A DNA stretch of 64,000 nt from Chlorops oryzae (Eukaryota > Arthropoda > Insecta > Diptera > Chloropidae). Location of the stretch: assembly GCA_020466095.1 (NCBI GenBank), contig CM035806.1:51747783-51811782 (forward strand), written 5' to 3'. The position numbers and the translations under genes are program-made. Within the stretch, counting starts at the first letter, position 1. Each line of letters starts with the position of its first letter. The notes below the pieces were generated by a model. The model had not been told where the DNA came from. It was given only the letters and a program-made list of their open reading frames with translations, and searched no databases. Shown here piece by piece: positions 1 through 9,158 of this stretch.

Positions 1-414
1 GATTTAAATTAAATGATTGACAATTCAAAATATAAATCAATTGATTGCAGCAAAGTGATTTATAAATCATCTTGAGGCAATCATCAAAGAATTAAATCAG
101 ATTTAAATCTTCATGATTTTCAAGTAAAATGAATTAAATCTTTTTTTTCTAATCAGGCTGTGATTGATTCTTGAATCAATCTTGAAATGATTGATTCATT
201 TACAGCTCTGCTATTACTGTTGATTTGCACTCTCAAAACTTAAATGCTTAGTTGTATTTGGAAATCTCACAATTGTTAGTTCTGAGTCCGAAGAATTCAA
301 TTTGTTTGAACTGAAATAATGGATTTTTGTGTGTATATATAAATACTTATAAATGTGTCCGTTTTGTGTACATTTTTTTTTCAATTTAGCGTACAGCGAA
401 ATAAAATTGTTTTT

Positions 415-850
415 GGGCCAAAATTCTTTTTAATGCCTAAATTTCTGTCTCTGTCAACGAAAATCAGTGTTCGTAAAAGAGACAATCAAATAAATAACAA
501 ATAAATTTTACCTAAAAATTTATGAATAACGAAATAAAATACTCTAATCCAATTGGAAAAAATCGAACATTACCAAACTTCCATCTTGTTTACTCGCAAA
601 TTACAGTAACATTGTTGTCTTGTTTGGCAAGACAAGACAAGATAAGACAACAATGTTACCGTAATTTGCGAAGGAAAAAAATTTAGTTTTGTTAATCATT
701 GATTTTTTTCAATTCGACTAGAGTATTTTATTTCGTTATTCATAAATTTTTTGTTAAAATTAATTTTTTATTAATATGGTTTGCTCCTTCAGAAAAACTG
801 ATTTTCATTGACAGGGACAGAAGTGAAGGCATTAAAAAGAATTTTGGCCC
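415..850. repeat. fold-back (long inverted repeat) element
   Basis: Two ~200-bp arms face each other around a centre near 631. GGGCCAAAATTCTTTTTAAT at 415 returns as its complement ending at 850, and the central part (ATTACAGTAACATTGTTGTC against its complement) is nearly perfect. There is no coding content. It is probably a palindromic MITE; the superfamily is not identifiable and no target duplication was resolved. Confidence 0.7.
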
Positions 851-994
851 TTTTAACATTTGTCCGTTTTTTTTTTTTTTTTTGCAGAAGCGAGATGGTA
901 ACGTTAGTTATAATGGAAGAATAATTCCATTAATTGCAAAGATTCTTTGAATATTGCTACTTGTTTTTAGTAGTATCAAGCGGTACCGTTCATG

Positions 995-1906
995 TGGGTC
1001 ATTCTTTTACAAACCGTACGGATTTAATAAAAAAAAAATACCGATGTCTTCAAATTGGATGAAAAATTGCATACTATACAATTGAACAGATTTAATTAAC
1101 ATGTCATTCAAGATTTCGCTCTAAAAAATTTTTTTTCGAAAATATCCACACATGAATGTTCGATGATTTCGTTGATTTTCGAAAATCCTCTCTCACTTGA
1201 AGTGCATTATCTCGACTTGTGTTAATCGGATCAATGTCGGGTTTTTTTTATTTTGTACTTTATTACAATAGCTTTTAAAATATAATTAAAAAAACTCTCT
1301 TTTTTTAACTTCACTTAAAAACAGTTTGAACGAATAAATGACAAACGTACGCTCTACGCTCACTAACTTCATACAGCAGCGTGCTCGATTGCAATTGTTT
1401 AACACGTTGCGACATTGACTTAACTAGACTTGCGCTCGTAAATATTTAATATCTGCCAATCTAAGAAAGACTCCATCTTGGGAAAAATATATTTTCCGCT
1501 TAAAAGAATGGAGAATAAGCTGATATTTTTTTGAATGGATTTTACCTGGGGCTAAGGCATGTTTTAACGGTTTAAAAAATATAATTGTTATTAACATTTG
1601 TTTAAGAAAAAAAAATTTTTTTAAATTATATTTTAAAAGCTATTGTAACAAAGTACAAAATAAAAAAAACCCGACATTGATCCGATTAATACAAGTCGAG
1701 ATAATGCACTTCAAGTGAGAGAGGATTTTCGAAAATCAACGAGATCATCGAACATTCATGTGTGGATATTTTTGAAAACAAAAATTTTTGGAAAAAATCC
1801 TGAAATACGTATGGAGTTATTTGATGCGTAGAAGCTGTAAAAAAAATTTCAGGCGATTTAAAAATGTCATGTTTTTTAAGTGTTCGATTTGTAAAAGAAT
1901 GACCCA
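995..1906. mobile_element. DNA transposon with ~300-bp terminal inverted repeats
   Basis: The outer ends are TGGGTCATTCTTTTACAAA at 995 and its complement ending at 1906. Inside, about 150 bp (1138-1290 against 1650-1790) is nearly identical in inverted orientation, including AAAATATCCACACATGAATG. The arms enclose ~300 bp of unrelated sequence without a transposase. It is non-autonomous; the flanks read CATG on both sides. The superfamily is unknown. Confidence 0.65.
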
Positions 1907-2004
1907 TGTAAGCATATCTTGAGAACAGAGGAATATATAATATTTTGATGCTAAGCACTAGAAAGGGATGTAGAATGAGAATGTACACTAGAATAGAATC
2001 ATAC

Positions 2005-2213
2005 TTTTCTTGACATATTTCTCGTATTGTATAAGTTTTAGCCAGTTCGAATTCCCATTTGTTAGACTCTGGACTTTCCTGCGATAATAGCTTAGCAAGA
2101 AAAGGATATGTACGCGGTTCTACACGCCAGAGCCGAAGGTAAAGGTCCATGCAGAAGGCTGCATTATGTTTTGTTAAATTTCGTATCGTGTAGAGGATCA
2201 TTGGAATATTGTC
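2005..2213 (-). CDS. FOCAD: focadhesin homologue, coding exon 4 (partial gene)
   Basis: The exon starts after a strong acceptor (CTCTCGCAG, junction at 2213) and continues phase 0 from exon 3. It reads DNIPMILYTIRNL... then LYLRLWRVEPRTYPFLAKLL and WEFELAKTYTIREICQEK. This matches the focadhesin segment with the hallmark 'LRLLTSLWEKQDRVYPELQ'-type helix pair and the following 'IRDIC' motif (family knowledge, from memory). The donor is taken as AAAA|GTATGA at 2004; beyond it the open frame runs into a transposon and loses similarity. The remaining exons, more than half of the protein, are outside the window. Confidence 0.75.
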
Positions 2214-2305
2214 CTGCGAGAGGGAAAAGAAATTCAAATGAACCATATCTTTTATATGTATGTATGTATATACAAAATATATATTCTCATAAGAAGAATA
2301 CATAC

Positions 2306-3374
2306 CTTAGAAGTGGCAAAATTTGGTAGGCCACGCAATAATTCCATTTGAATTTCCGCATTTTGTTCGCCAGCTAGCTTGAAAATATATGTCATTAAAA
2401 AATCATAGGCCTCACTCTCACTGATTTTCACAATTTCCAAAAGGACTTCGTATATTTTAAACCAACAATCAACGGAAAGATCTCGCGATAGAAACAAGCC
2501 GCGCAGAAAATAATTCAGATGCTGGCAAAACGTTGAATTCGATTTAATGTTCAACGCGTCGACAAATGAGAACACATCTCTCGTCTCGGACGACGTATCG
2601 AAGGACTCAACCAATTTGGCTATACTGAATGCAATGCCAATTCTCGGATGCAAAGTACGAATTTGGGTGACTTCAAGTTCGTTCGTTTTTATAAGACTGA
2701 TTGCTGCTTTATCGCCTGTCTGTGCTAGAATTTTACGTACAATTTGATGGGCAATCGGAAGCCCGTCTGCGGGAATGAATGCAGTCTGAGACATCCACTG
2801 AATCACGGGATCAAGACACATGTTCAGAATGTATTCATGGCCACAGCCTTCTTGAACTACAATAAAGGCAATGATACGGAGTAAATCTGGCAAATAACTT
2901 GGCGTTATTAAATGCAAGCTCTCCGCGAGCAAAATCAGCAGTACATTGTAATGATTCTGTGTGTATTCTCGCACCGCATGAAGTACACGTAATATGCAAT
3001 GTAGGCTCGGACGAGGATCAATGCAATGTCTCGCCAGTTGACTGACTATTAAAGCTTGGTAAAGGCACAATTCTATGCACTGGGCATGATCCTGCTGCAC
3101 CATAAAATGTTCGATGGCTTCAATCAGTAGTATGCTGGTAAAGATGCAACAAGGAGCGTTCGACAGTTTACTCCACGCGATCAATTCTCGCATGAGTGAT
3201 TTTGCGTCTGCATCAGTTTTACTCAGTCCGAGCAAAACTGTCCATATCGTTTTTGAATCGGGCACTGTTTGTGGATTGCAGATGATATAGAAAAATACCG
3301 GACGTAAATACTCGATACTGTAATCTTTTATTCTGGATAAAAATGGAAGAAACAAAAATCCCGGATTATAAACG
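2306..3374 (-). CDS. FOCAD: focadhesin homologue, coding exon 3
   Basis: This is the largest FOCAD exon here, 1069 nt, reading VYNPGFLFLPFLSRIKDYSI to LLRGLPNFATSK. Focadhesin is a large HEAT/ARM-like alpha-helical protein; in mammals it is linked to focal adhesions and to stabilising the SKI mRNA-surveillance complex (established for vertebrates, inferred here). The exon is rich in leucine and amphipathic helices, as expected for the N-terminal DUF3730 region. The acceptor is set at ATATATAG|CGTTTATAA because only it keeps phase with exon 2 (CA|C) and restores the expected PFLS alignment. The stronger-looking CCAG 16 bases upstream would shift the frame into a stop. The donor is TCTAAG|GTATGT. 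The 92-bp intron 3 (2214-2305) is ordinary. Confidence 0.85.
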
Positions 3375-3452
3375 CTATATATACACCGACCTGGAAACGT
3401 AAATGGAATTAACTAATCGTTCTTTTAAAAATGAGCAAAACTAAAGTCATTA

Positions 3453-3547
3453 GGTCTGTTCCCGTAGTGCACGAAACTGCCCAATTTTTTGAAAACTGTA
3501 TGAAAATTGGCAAAATTGGGCAGTTTCGTTCAGTACGAGAACAGACC
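3453..3547. mobile_element. 95-bp palindromic MITE with TA duplication, copy 1
   Basis: GGTCTGTTCCCGTAGTGCAC and its imperfect complement bound an almost complete palindrome (internal CTGCCCAATTTT and AAAATTGGGCAG), flanked by TA on both sides. A second copy lies at 11428-11523. It looks like a Tc1/mariner-type MITE. Confidence 0.8.
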
Positions 3548-3818
3548 TAATATGTGAAGGTTTGACAAGTTTTATTACATTGTATGCCATGTATATATTT
3601 GCTTCATAGAAGCTTCATATGCCATATGAAAATTTTAGCCGCAATAACATATCCTTTAAACATTTTATTTCCTGATACGCTTACATAATGCAAATGTTTA
3701 TTAAGTTTTTACAGTTCAACCTTGGTCTTAGATGAATATAGTCTTTTTTTTTTTTTTTGTGGTAAACAGCAAAAATTTTGTCCTCATACATATTTCGGGG
3801 GGAACGTTTTGTACCTCC

Positions 3819-3978
3819 CCAGCAAACATTGAGGTATGAGAATGATTTGACATCAAATTTATTTATCAAATTTGATTTCAATTTCAGATTCATTTGAGAA
3901 TGATGGCATTCTCAGCAAACACACATCACATTTGAATTCAAATTTGAGGAAAAAAAATCTGAATTGTGTTTGCTGGGA
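3819..3978. repeat. short inverted-repeat element, CCCAGCAAAC ends
   Basis: CCCAGCAAACA at the left and TGTTTGCTGGG at the right bound 160 bp with further internal inverted similarity (AATTTGATTTCAA). It is possibly a MITE. A lone CCCAGCAAAC end recurs near 35275. No duplication was resolved. Confidence 0.45.
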
Positions 3979-4047
3979 TTCATTTAGACTAACGAAGCAT
4001 AAACTTAACAATTTAAGATTACGTTACTTTATTAAAATTCTTATAAC

Positions 4048-4251
4048 TAGAGCTTCTAAAAATTGTTAAAGCAAATTAATTTCTCTACAAAAACTTTGTA
4101 AACGATAATTTTATAGAAATGGACACTAGAGAATTTTTCAAAATCTCAAAGTCATTCTTTTAACATTCTAGAGTGTCCATTTCATTAAGATTATCGTTTA
4201 CAAAGTTATTGTATAGAAAATAATTTGCTTTAACAATTTTTAGAAGCTCTG
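4048..4251. mobile_element. hAT MITE, 204 bp, with 8-bp duplication
   Basis: The terminal inverted repeats are (T/C)AGAGCTTCTAAAAATTG, continuing inward over ~100 bp on each side. They are flanked by a perfect direct repeat CTTATAAC (4040-4047 and 4252-4259). The YAGAG start and 8-bp duplication are hAT hallmarks. The element ends 64 bp short of the stop codon of the adjacent MADF-BESS gene, so it probably lies in that gene's 3' UTR or polyadenylation region. Confidence 0.88.
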
Positions 4252-4315
4252 CTTATAACTTATAGACTATGTCTTTTACTGGAATCAATTGAATATTGAC
4301 ATAAGGAATCATCAA

Positions 4316-5334
4316 TTAAAAGTTATTGCCTTGATGGGATGTTGGCGCCTAAAATATGAAAAAAAAAGGAGAATTTTTTAAATGCATTCAGTTAGATTGC
4401 TTATCATTTCCTTACCATACATTCAGCAACTTCGTCCATCAAGTCAACAAAATGTCGCATCAGTTTTCGTTTCACATAAGCAGCGCGGTCTCGAGGAAGT
4501 CCTCGCAGTTCGGCCACAATGAAGTCGCCGAAAAAACCGAATTCATCTCGATTGGCATTGATATATTCTACTGGCCGCATGGGTGCTTCGTTGTATGATT
4601 TCACAGATAGTGGTTTCAATAGTGATGGAGACGGAGACACTGAGTTAACCAGAGACGGCGATAAAGATAGACAGGGAGATACAGACGGTAGCGGTATTGG
4701 CGTCAACGGCGGACTTCGCGCTGCCTTTCTTTTGCGACTGTTATCGTAATTTGGTACTGTTGGACTTGGAGTAGCCGGTATGGCAGCTTTCATCTGGGAA
4801 ATATATCATTGGAGATATGTATATAGTTTAAATGAGTTTGATGTAGTAACCATAGTAGATATTTACCATTACACTGGGAATTGAGCAATTAGAATAATTT
4901 CTTTTGATTGGATTCTCTGCCTTCAAGAATAGCAAAGAGTTGAAATACTTCCATTTTGGAGCACTGTCGTCAGAATCTTGTATCCTGTTGGGACCGATAT
5001 ATTTGGAAAAATTTGTATTGAATGTTACTCGCAGATTGTTCCATTTGGCTTTGCACTCCTCGGCCGAATAATTGGGTAGACATTGTGAGACACTCTGCCA
5101 TGCGTTTGTCTTTGGGAGTTTGTAGTCCTCGTGGTTTTTATCCCACAGGCTGGAGTGACGTTCGACTGTGTTTATTAAAAGCTCAATATGTTGAGGCTTC
5201 CATTCATTTTGCACTTTCGGTCGGTTTTGTCTTTTTCTAGCTGTAGATGACGATTGGATTTTCCATTTCGCTTGCAAGTGCGACTCATTTGACGCCAACT
5301 TATTCACATTTGCCATTTTGTTCATTTTGTTCAT
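4316..5334 (-). CDS. MADF-BESS domain protein, nested in FOCAD intron
   Basis: A putative DNA-binding regulator of the fly MADF-BESS family, about 292 aa from three exons: 5334-4867, 4793-4416 and 4348-4316. The MADF (Myb/SANT-like) domain spans residues ~48-140 and shows HIELLINTVERHSSLWDKNH, ECKAKWNNLRVTF and PKWKYFNSLLFLK. A Ser/Pro-rich linker follows. The BESS motif, residues ~240-276, reads FGFFGDFIVAELRGLP and then a basic helix. Both introns are short (73 and 67 nt) with clean sites: ATG|GTAAAT to TTTCCCAG, and ATG|GTAAGG to a T-rich tract ending CATATTTTAG. The last exon adds only APTSHQGNNF. If it is not used, the frame reads three codons past the donor to a TGA at 4404. There are three in-frame ATGs (residues 1, 4, 7); the first was taken. 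No target gene is known. Confidence 0.82.
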
Positions 5335-5479
5335 TTTGTTGCAAACAACACGCCGGACACATATTTTGACATATGGTTATATGAAGTAGTGATGTTACGA
5401 ATATTCGTATTCGCGAATATTCGCATATCTCTGGACATACGCATTCACAAAATTTTAGGCGAATATTAACGTTCGAAAA

Positions 5480-5806
5480 TCTGGCGAACTCCGACGGGTG
5501 CAGAAGATGCTCTGAACCGGCTCGAGAAACCGTCGAGCACATTCTCTGTCACTGCCCGGTTTTTGCCAGGGCGAGACTACAACTGTTCGGGGAACTGGCT
5601 CCTGGCTCCTTAATTTAGACTGTATGAAGGAGTATAATCTGTCTACTCTCCTTAACTTCGTGAGGAGGACCAGCATGTTTCGGAAACCATGCGCCCTCAA
5701 ACCCAACCTTATCGACAGTCTGGTTTAAGAACTACACTGGTATGGCTACGGAACCGATGGTTCTATGTCTGGTCTTAGTGACCGTCCAGTTTTACCTAAC
5801 CTAACC
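5480..5806 (+). mobile_element. 5'-truncated non-LTR retrotransposon insertion
   Basis: The segment carries the C-terminal zinc-knuckle of a reverse transcriptase ORF: CRRCSEPARETVEHILCHCP then VFARARLQLFGEL, matching the C-x2-C...H...C tail of jockey/LOA/R1-like elements (family knowledge). A frameshift follows, and the reading continues as CMKEYNLSTLLNFVRRTSMF to a stop at 5730. It is flanked by a perfect 14-bp direct repeat TTAACGTTCGAAAA (5466-5479 and 5807-5820), proving insertion into the hAT. The 3' tail is CCTAACCTAACC rather than poly(A). Confidence 0.85.
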
Positions 5807-5841
5807 TTAACGTTCGAAAAATATACAAATCCTATGGATGT

Positions 5842-6100
5842 TATATCGCACCTTTGCAACTAAATCGGTACAACTCAAAATTTCGCAAATTTCGGACAAT
5901 CATTAAATATCGTATGAAATTCGTAAAATATAATTTTCTTTCTAAATTCATATTATTCTTAATCGACTACTGCATCATTCAATATAAGCATTAGTTTTGT
6001 AGATGTTGAGTTTCTTGTAGAAAAATGTAGTCGAACATTAAAAAAAACTGGTTAAAAAAATTTCGATTTGTGCCGATTTAAGAGCAAGGGTGCGATATAT
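5842..6100. mobile_element. MITE, TATATCGCACCCTTGC family, copy 1
   Basis: TATATCGCACCTTTGC at the left and GCAAGGGTGCGATATA at the right bound ~260 bp. The inverted arms continue through AAATCGG.ACAA and AAAATTTCG. Related copies lie at 20497-20744 and 33496-33740. The flanks suggest a TA target, so a Tc1/mariner MITE is likely. Confidence 0.8.
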
Positions 6101-6484
6101 TTCTTTTATGTAGATTGATTTTTGATATGTGTATTGATTTGTAGATTTCAAAACAATATTTAAAAGTTAGGCCCCATCTACACGATGCAAGTTTTCACTT
6201 GGCAAGTCACTTCTGCAAGTACTTGGCAAGGAGATTGCATCGTGTAGAATGCTTGCAAGGACTTGCGGCAGGTTTTTCAAGACTTCCATGCAAGAACTTG
6301 CCTAAAGAAAATTCAGATCGTGTAGAAATACAATCTTCCAATTTGCTAGAAGCATTTTTTTTACTTGCACGCTTACAAAACTGTCAGGTTCAAGAAAGTA
6401 GCGAGTGCTATGTTTCAATATTTATTATTTTCTTCATAGCTAGCTATTTATTGAATAAAATTTTTCGCATTTTTTTTTATCAAC

Positions 6485-7106
6485 ATGGCTGTGTCAGAGG
6501 AGCAAATTGAAATAATTACTGAAGAATACCAGCAAAATGAGTGCTTGTGGCAAAAGTCACACATGGACTACAAAAAAAAGTAAAAAGTTTACATCGGCTA
6601 AGCCGACTGCACACATACCTTTTCCTCAGCCTAAAATATGTTAAAACATTACCATAACAAAAATTCCTGCTGTTTTCGTTGTTCTAGCTTGGATATCTAT
6701 TTTTACCTTATCTGTACTTCGATTAAGCTTCTCAACCTCGAGAATTATTATTAAGCACAAAATTTTCGCGGATGGTGGGCATGGTCAAATTTTAACCGTT
6801 AGAGGACATTTTGTCTAGCTGCGAAATACTCAATTCAAATAGTGAAAATCAAATTTTTGCGAATTTCGCGAATGTTTGTCTTGATCAAATTTTAACCTTA
6901 GAGGACATTTTGTCTAGCTGCGAAATACTCAATTCAAAAAAGTGAAAATAAAATTTTTCCGAATTTCGCGAATGGTGGTCATGGTCAAATTTTAACCGTT
7001 AGAGGGTATGTTACATACTCCGTGCCAAACTTAATATACCCTTTCCTTCGGAAAAGGTATAAAAAGAGGCAGCTTACGAAGCCATTGCCGAAAAAACAAA
7101 TTTGTA
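6485..7106 (+). pseudogene. Harbinger-encoded MADF protein, split by a Helitron-like insertion
   Basis: From ATG 6485 the frame reads AVSEEQIEIITEEYQQNECL then WQKSHMDYKKK and stops at 6583, just inside the inserted element. On its far side, from 7066, EAAYEAIAEKTNL resumes the expected MADF sequence (in known domains the W.K.H.DYK.K segment is followed by an A.W/Y..IA helix). After TTTG a GTAAAAG could be a donor. The remaining half of the domain was not found. Confidence 0.75.
6577..7063 (-). mobile_element. Hel-C: complete short Helitron/Helentron-like element, three central repeats
   Basis: Read on the minus strand: a 5' hairpin ATACC(TTTTCC gaa GGAAAG)GGTAT at 7036-7060, three copies of a ~100-bp repeat (6770-7010; landmarks AAATTTTAACC and TTAGAGGACATTTTGTCTAG), a unique 3' segment, then the hairpin GTCGGCTTAGCCGAT and an AAACTTTTTACTT end at 6577. 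This is the DINE-1/mini-me layout. It inserted into the MADF exon of the Harbinger element. It is the unexpanded relative of the huge array at 52594-64000. Confidence 0.78.
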
Positions 7107-7114
7107 AAAGCTGG

Positions 7115-7324
7115 TTATAAAGGACAAATTGCATTCATTGCTCTGGAAGCTCTGGGGGTAAACCAGTGAAATGGAAGCGCTTTGAATTGTTCACCTTCAT
7201 TTGATAGGTCATTCATTGAATTCTCATAAAAGGGATTTATGTCTCCTCTAAAAAAGAATTTGCGTGCCCAAATTGTTCGTTTTGGTTTTTTTCTATAATT
7301 TTCTATTTCTTCCAAAATGAGCAC
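7115..7324 (-). pseudogene. Harbinger transposase N-terminal remnant
   Basis: 69 codons reading LEEIENYRKKPKRTIWARKF, then GDINPFYENSMNDL and EQFKALPFHW. The spacing R.IW.R..F..G....FY..L.DL....E.F...F fits the N-terminal segment that precedes the DDE domain in HARBI1/PIF transposases (family knowledge). No catalytic region follows. It supports the Harbinger assignment but is inactive. Confidence 0.55.
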
Positions 7325-7951
7325 CGCTGCTAGAACTTTCTTTATTTATTTATTCATTTTTGCTATTTTAGGTTAAAATATGATTTTTTATACCAACTGT
7401 CAAACTTGCGGCAAGAACTTCTACTTGAATGTAAAAACCTTCAAGCTGGCAAGCTACATGTTCTAAAAAAAATGCTTCTGAAAAGCAACTTTTAGTAACG
7501 CCGTGTGGCTATGTGCCCAAGCACTTGCGTGCAAGTCATCTTTAGATTACTTTCAAGCAAGCTGCAAGCTAAAATTAACTAGCATCGTGTGGATTGGTCA
7601 CGCAAGTTCTTGCACACAAGTACTAAAACTTGCCAAGCGAAAACTTGCATCGTGTAGATGGGGCCTTATTCAAAAAAGGCTTGGAGAACAAATTTAAATT
7701 CATTTTCCTTACGCAAATAGATTAATTAAATAAATTCTTTTTATGGATCATAGGAAAACACTCTAACAAAAAATATGTCGGGTTTACACTGCACGTCAGC
7801 TGTCAATACCAAAGCATAAAGAAGTGGCGCTTAATTTAAAACTGAACATTTGCATTCGCATTTGCGAATATCGACGACAGATATTCGCATTTGTATTCGC
7901 ATTCGCGATAGTGTTTAAAAAACCCACATTCGTAACATCACCAATATGAAG

Positions 7952-9158
7952 AACTGCTAAAGTTATCCAGTGGGAAAAGTCACGCTTACAGTGTGGATGA
8001 TGTCAGGGTGACTATGCATGCATGAGATTTCGTAGGACACTTTGCGTGACATTGCACATGGATATGACAGCAACTTGTTCGCTCCACATGGTGAAATAGT
8101 GAAAAAAATATTTGACAGCTGCGCAGTTACAAACTCTTCCCTGAGTTCAGAGAGCTCTCAAACATATTTTCCTTTTTTGTAATTTAAAAAGACTATTTTT
8201 TATTATTTGCCTTTTTTGAAAACTTTTTATTTTTAGAAAAATGTGCCCGTACGTCTTTGCGCAGACAGTTATGTTATAAAAAGCGAGAAAGATAGAGCAG
8301 ATACTTAAGACGCGAAAAGGAAAACAGTAATAAAAATCTTACGTAATTAAGGGACAGCCCTTTGCCACGGCAGGCTTTGAGTCAATTGAAGCAAATATCT
8401 TATTTAAATTCAAATAGCATGTGAACAGCACCGTTGTTTGATGAAATTGTCAACAAAGAAGTCATGAGTGACAATGTCGTCTATAGTTCCCGGTGAAATC
8501 ACTCTTGATCTTGTCCGGTCGGAGATATTTGACGGCTGGGTAGTTCGTAAACGTATGTTACACGGCGTTCAGACGGCCATATGCGTTGTGACCATAAGTT
8601 ATTGAAAAGACGGTCAAAAAAAAAAAAAAAAGTAGGTTTCGTTCATACACGAATTCGTTCGGTTGAGCGAGCACGTTCACAAAAAGCTATTTCATTGAAA
8701 CTTTAAGGAAATATATTTTTACTAACATTTGTCTTTTAGAATGTTATGATTTTCCTCAAATTTTAGAACTGATCAGCTGTTTTTCACAACTTTGCACGCA
8801 ATCTGCTTAGTCTACTTTTACATTGGACGATTGTCGGCCAACAGCACTCACCGATTTTTGCGTTTGTAGGCAAGGGAGGAGAGACGAAAGTGAAGCGGTC
8901 AAAATCGTTTGTACTAGCCATGTCGTCGATTTCCATGCCGATTTTTGACAGTTGCCTTTCCCGCCGTTCGTAGAGCGGAAAACAGTTTCAAAGAATTGTT
9001 CGAATAATTTTTTATGAAGTGTCTGAATCCATTCTAATTTAATTTATATATTTTAAAATGCGTCACAACCACTTATTTTATTACTTACTTACTTAATTCG
9101 CATAAATCCAATAAACGAATGTCATAAGAAAAACACAACAAAGTATAAATCGGTTGCC
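7952..9158. other. intronic stretch, nothing identified
   Basis: No ORF, RNA gene or boundary-defined repeat was recognised. The sequence is mixed-composition DNA with a poly(A) run near 8615. Confidence 0.5.

Larger units (their letters stand above)
1..2004 (-). other. FOCAD intron 4 (partial), TE-filled
   Basis: Minus-strand intron downstream of the last visible FOCAD exon; the next exon lies beyond the window. It holds a fold-back element (415-850) and a long-TIR element (995-1906). The first 400 bases are A/T-rich with many ATTGATT and AAATC words and show nothing coding. Confidence 0.6.
6170..7665. mobile_element. PIF/Harbinger element carrying MADF and transposase remnants
   Basis: The terminal inverted repeats GGCCCCATCTACACGATGCA and AGTTTTC(A/G)CTTGGCAAGT are nearly perfect at both ends. 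They are flanked by TTA direct repeats (6167-6169, 7666-7668), the typical Harbinger target. Inside, subterminal ACTTGC/GCAAGT motifs repeat many times in both orientations. It encodes a MADF-type DNA-binding protein on the plus strand and a transposase N-terminal remnant on the minus strand, the two-protein layout known for Harbinger. A Helitron-like insertion (6577-7063) breaks the MADF ORF. Confidence 0.85.
5387..7943. mobile_element. hAT-type element swollen by nested insertions
   Basis: The ends are TAGTGATGTTACGAAT at 5387 and, reversed, TGGTGATGTTACGAAT ending at 7943. They are flanked by the 8-bp direct repeat ATATGAAG (5379-5386 and 7944-7951), a hAT signature. Internally each arm is rich in ATTCGC/GCGAAT words. 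Removing the nested non-LTR fragment, MITE and Harbinger leaves only ~450 bp, so the original was a non-autonomous hAT. Its left end is 53 bp upstream of the start codon of the MADF-BESS gene. Confidence 0.85.

Noticed and set aside
1686..2004. Extension of FOCAD exon 4 along the open frame to 1686
   Set aside because: After EICQEK the frame loses family similarity and runs into the 995-1906 transposon; a donor AAAA|GTATGA is at the expected place.
5791..5806. Telomere repeat tract (CCTAA)n
   Set aside because: Only about two units at the end of a retrotransposon copy; schizophoran flies do not use this telomere repeat, and the context is an intron.
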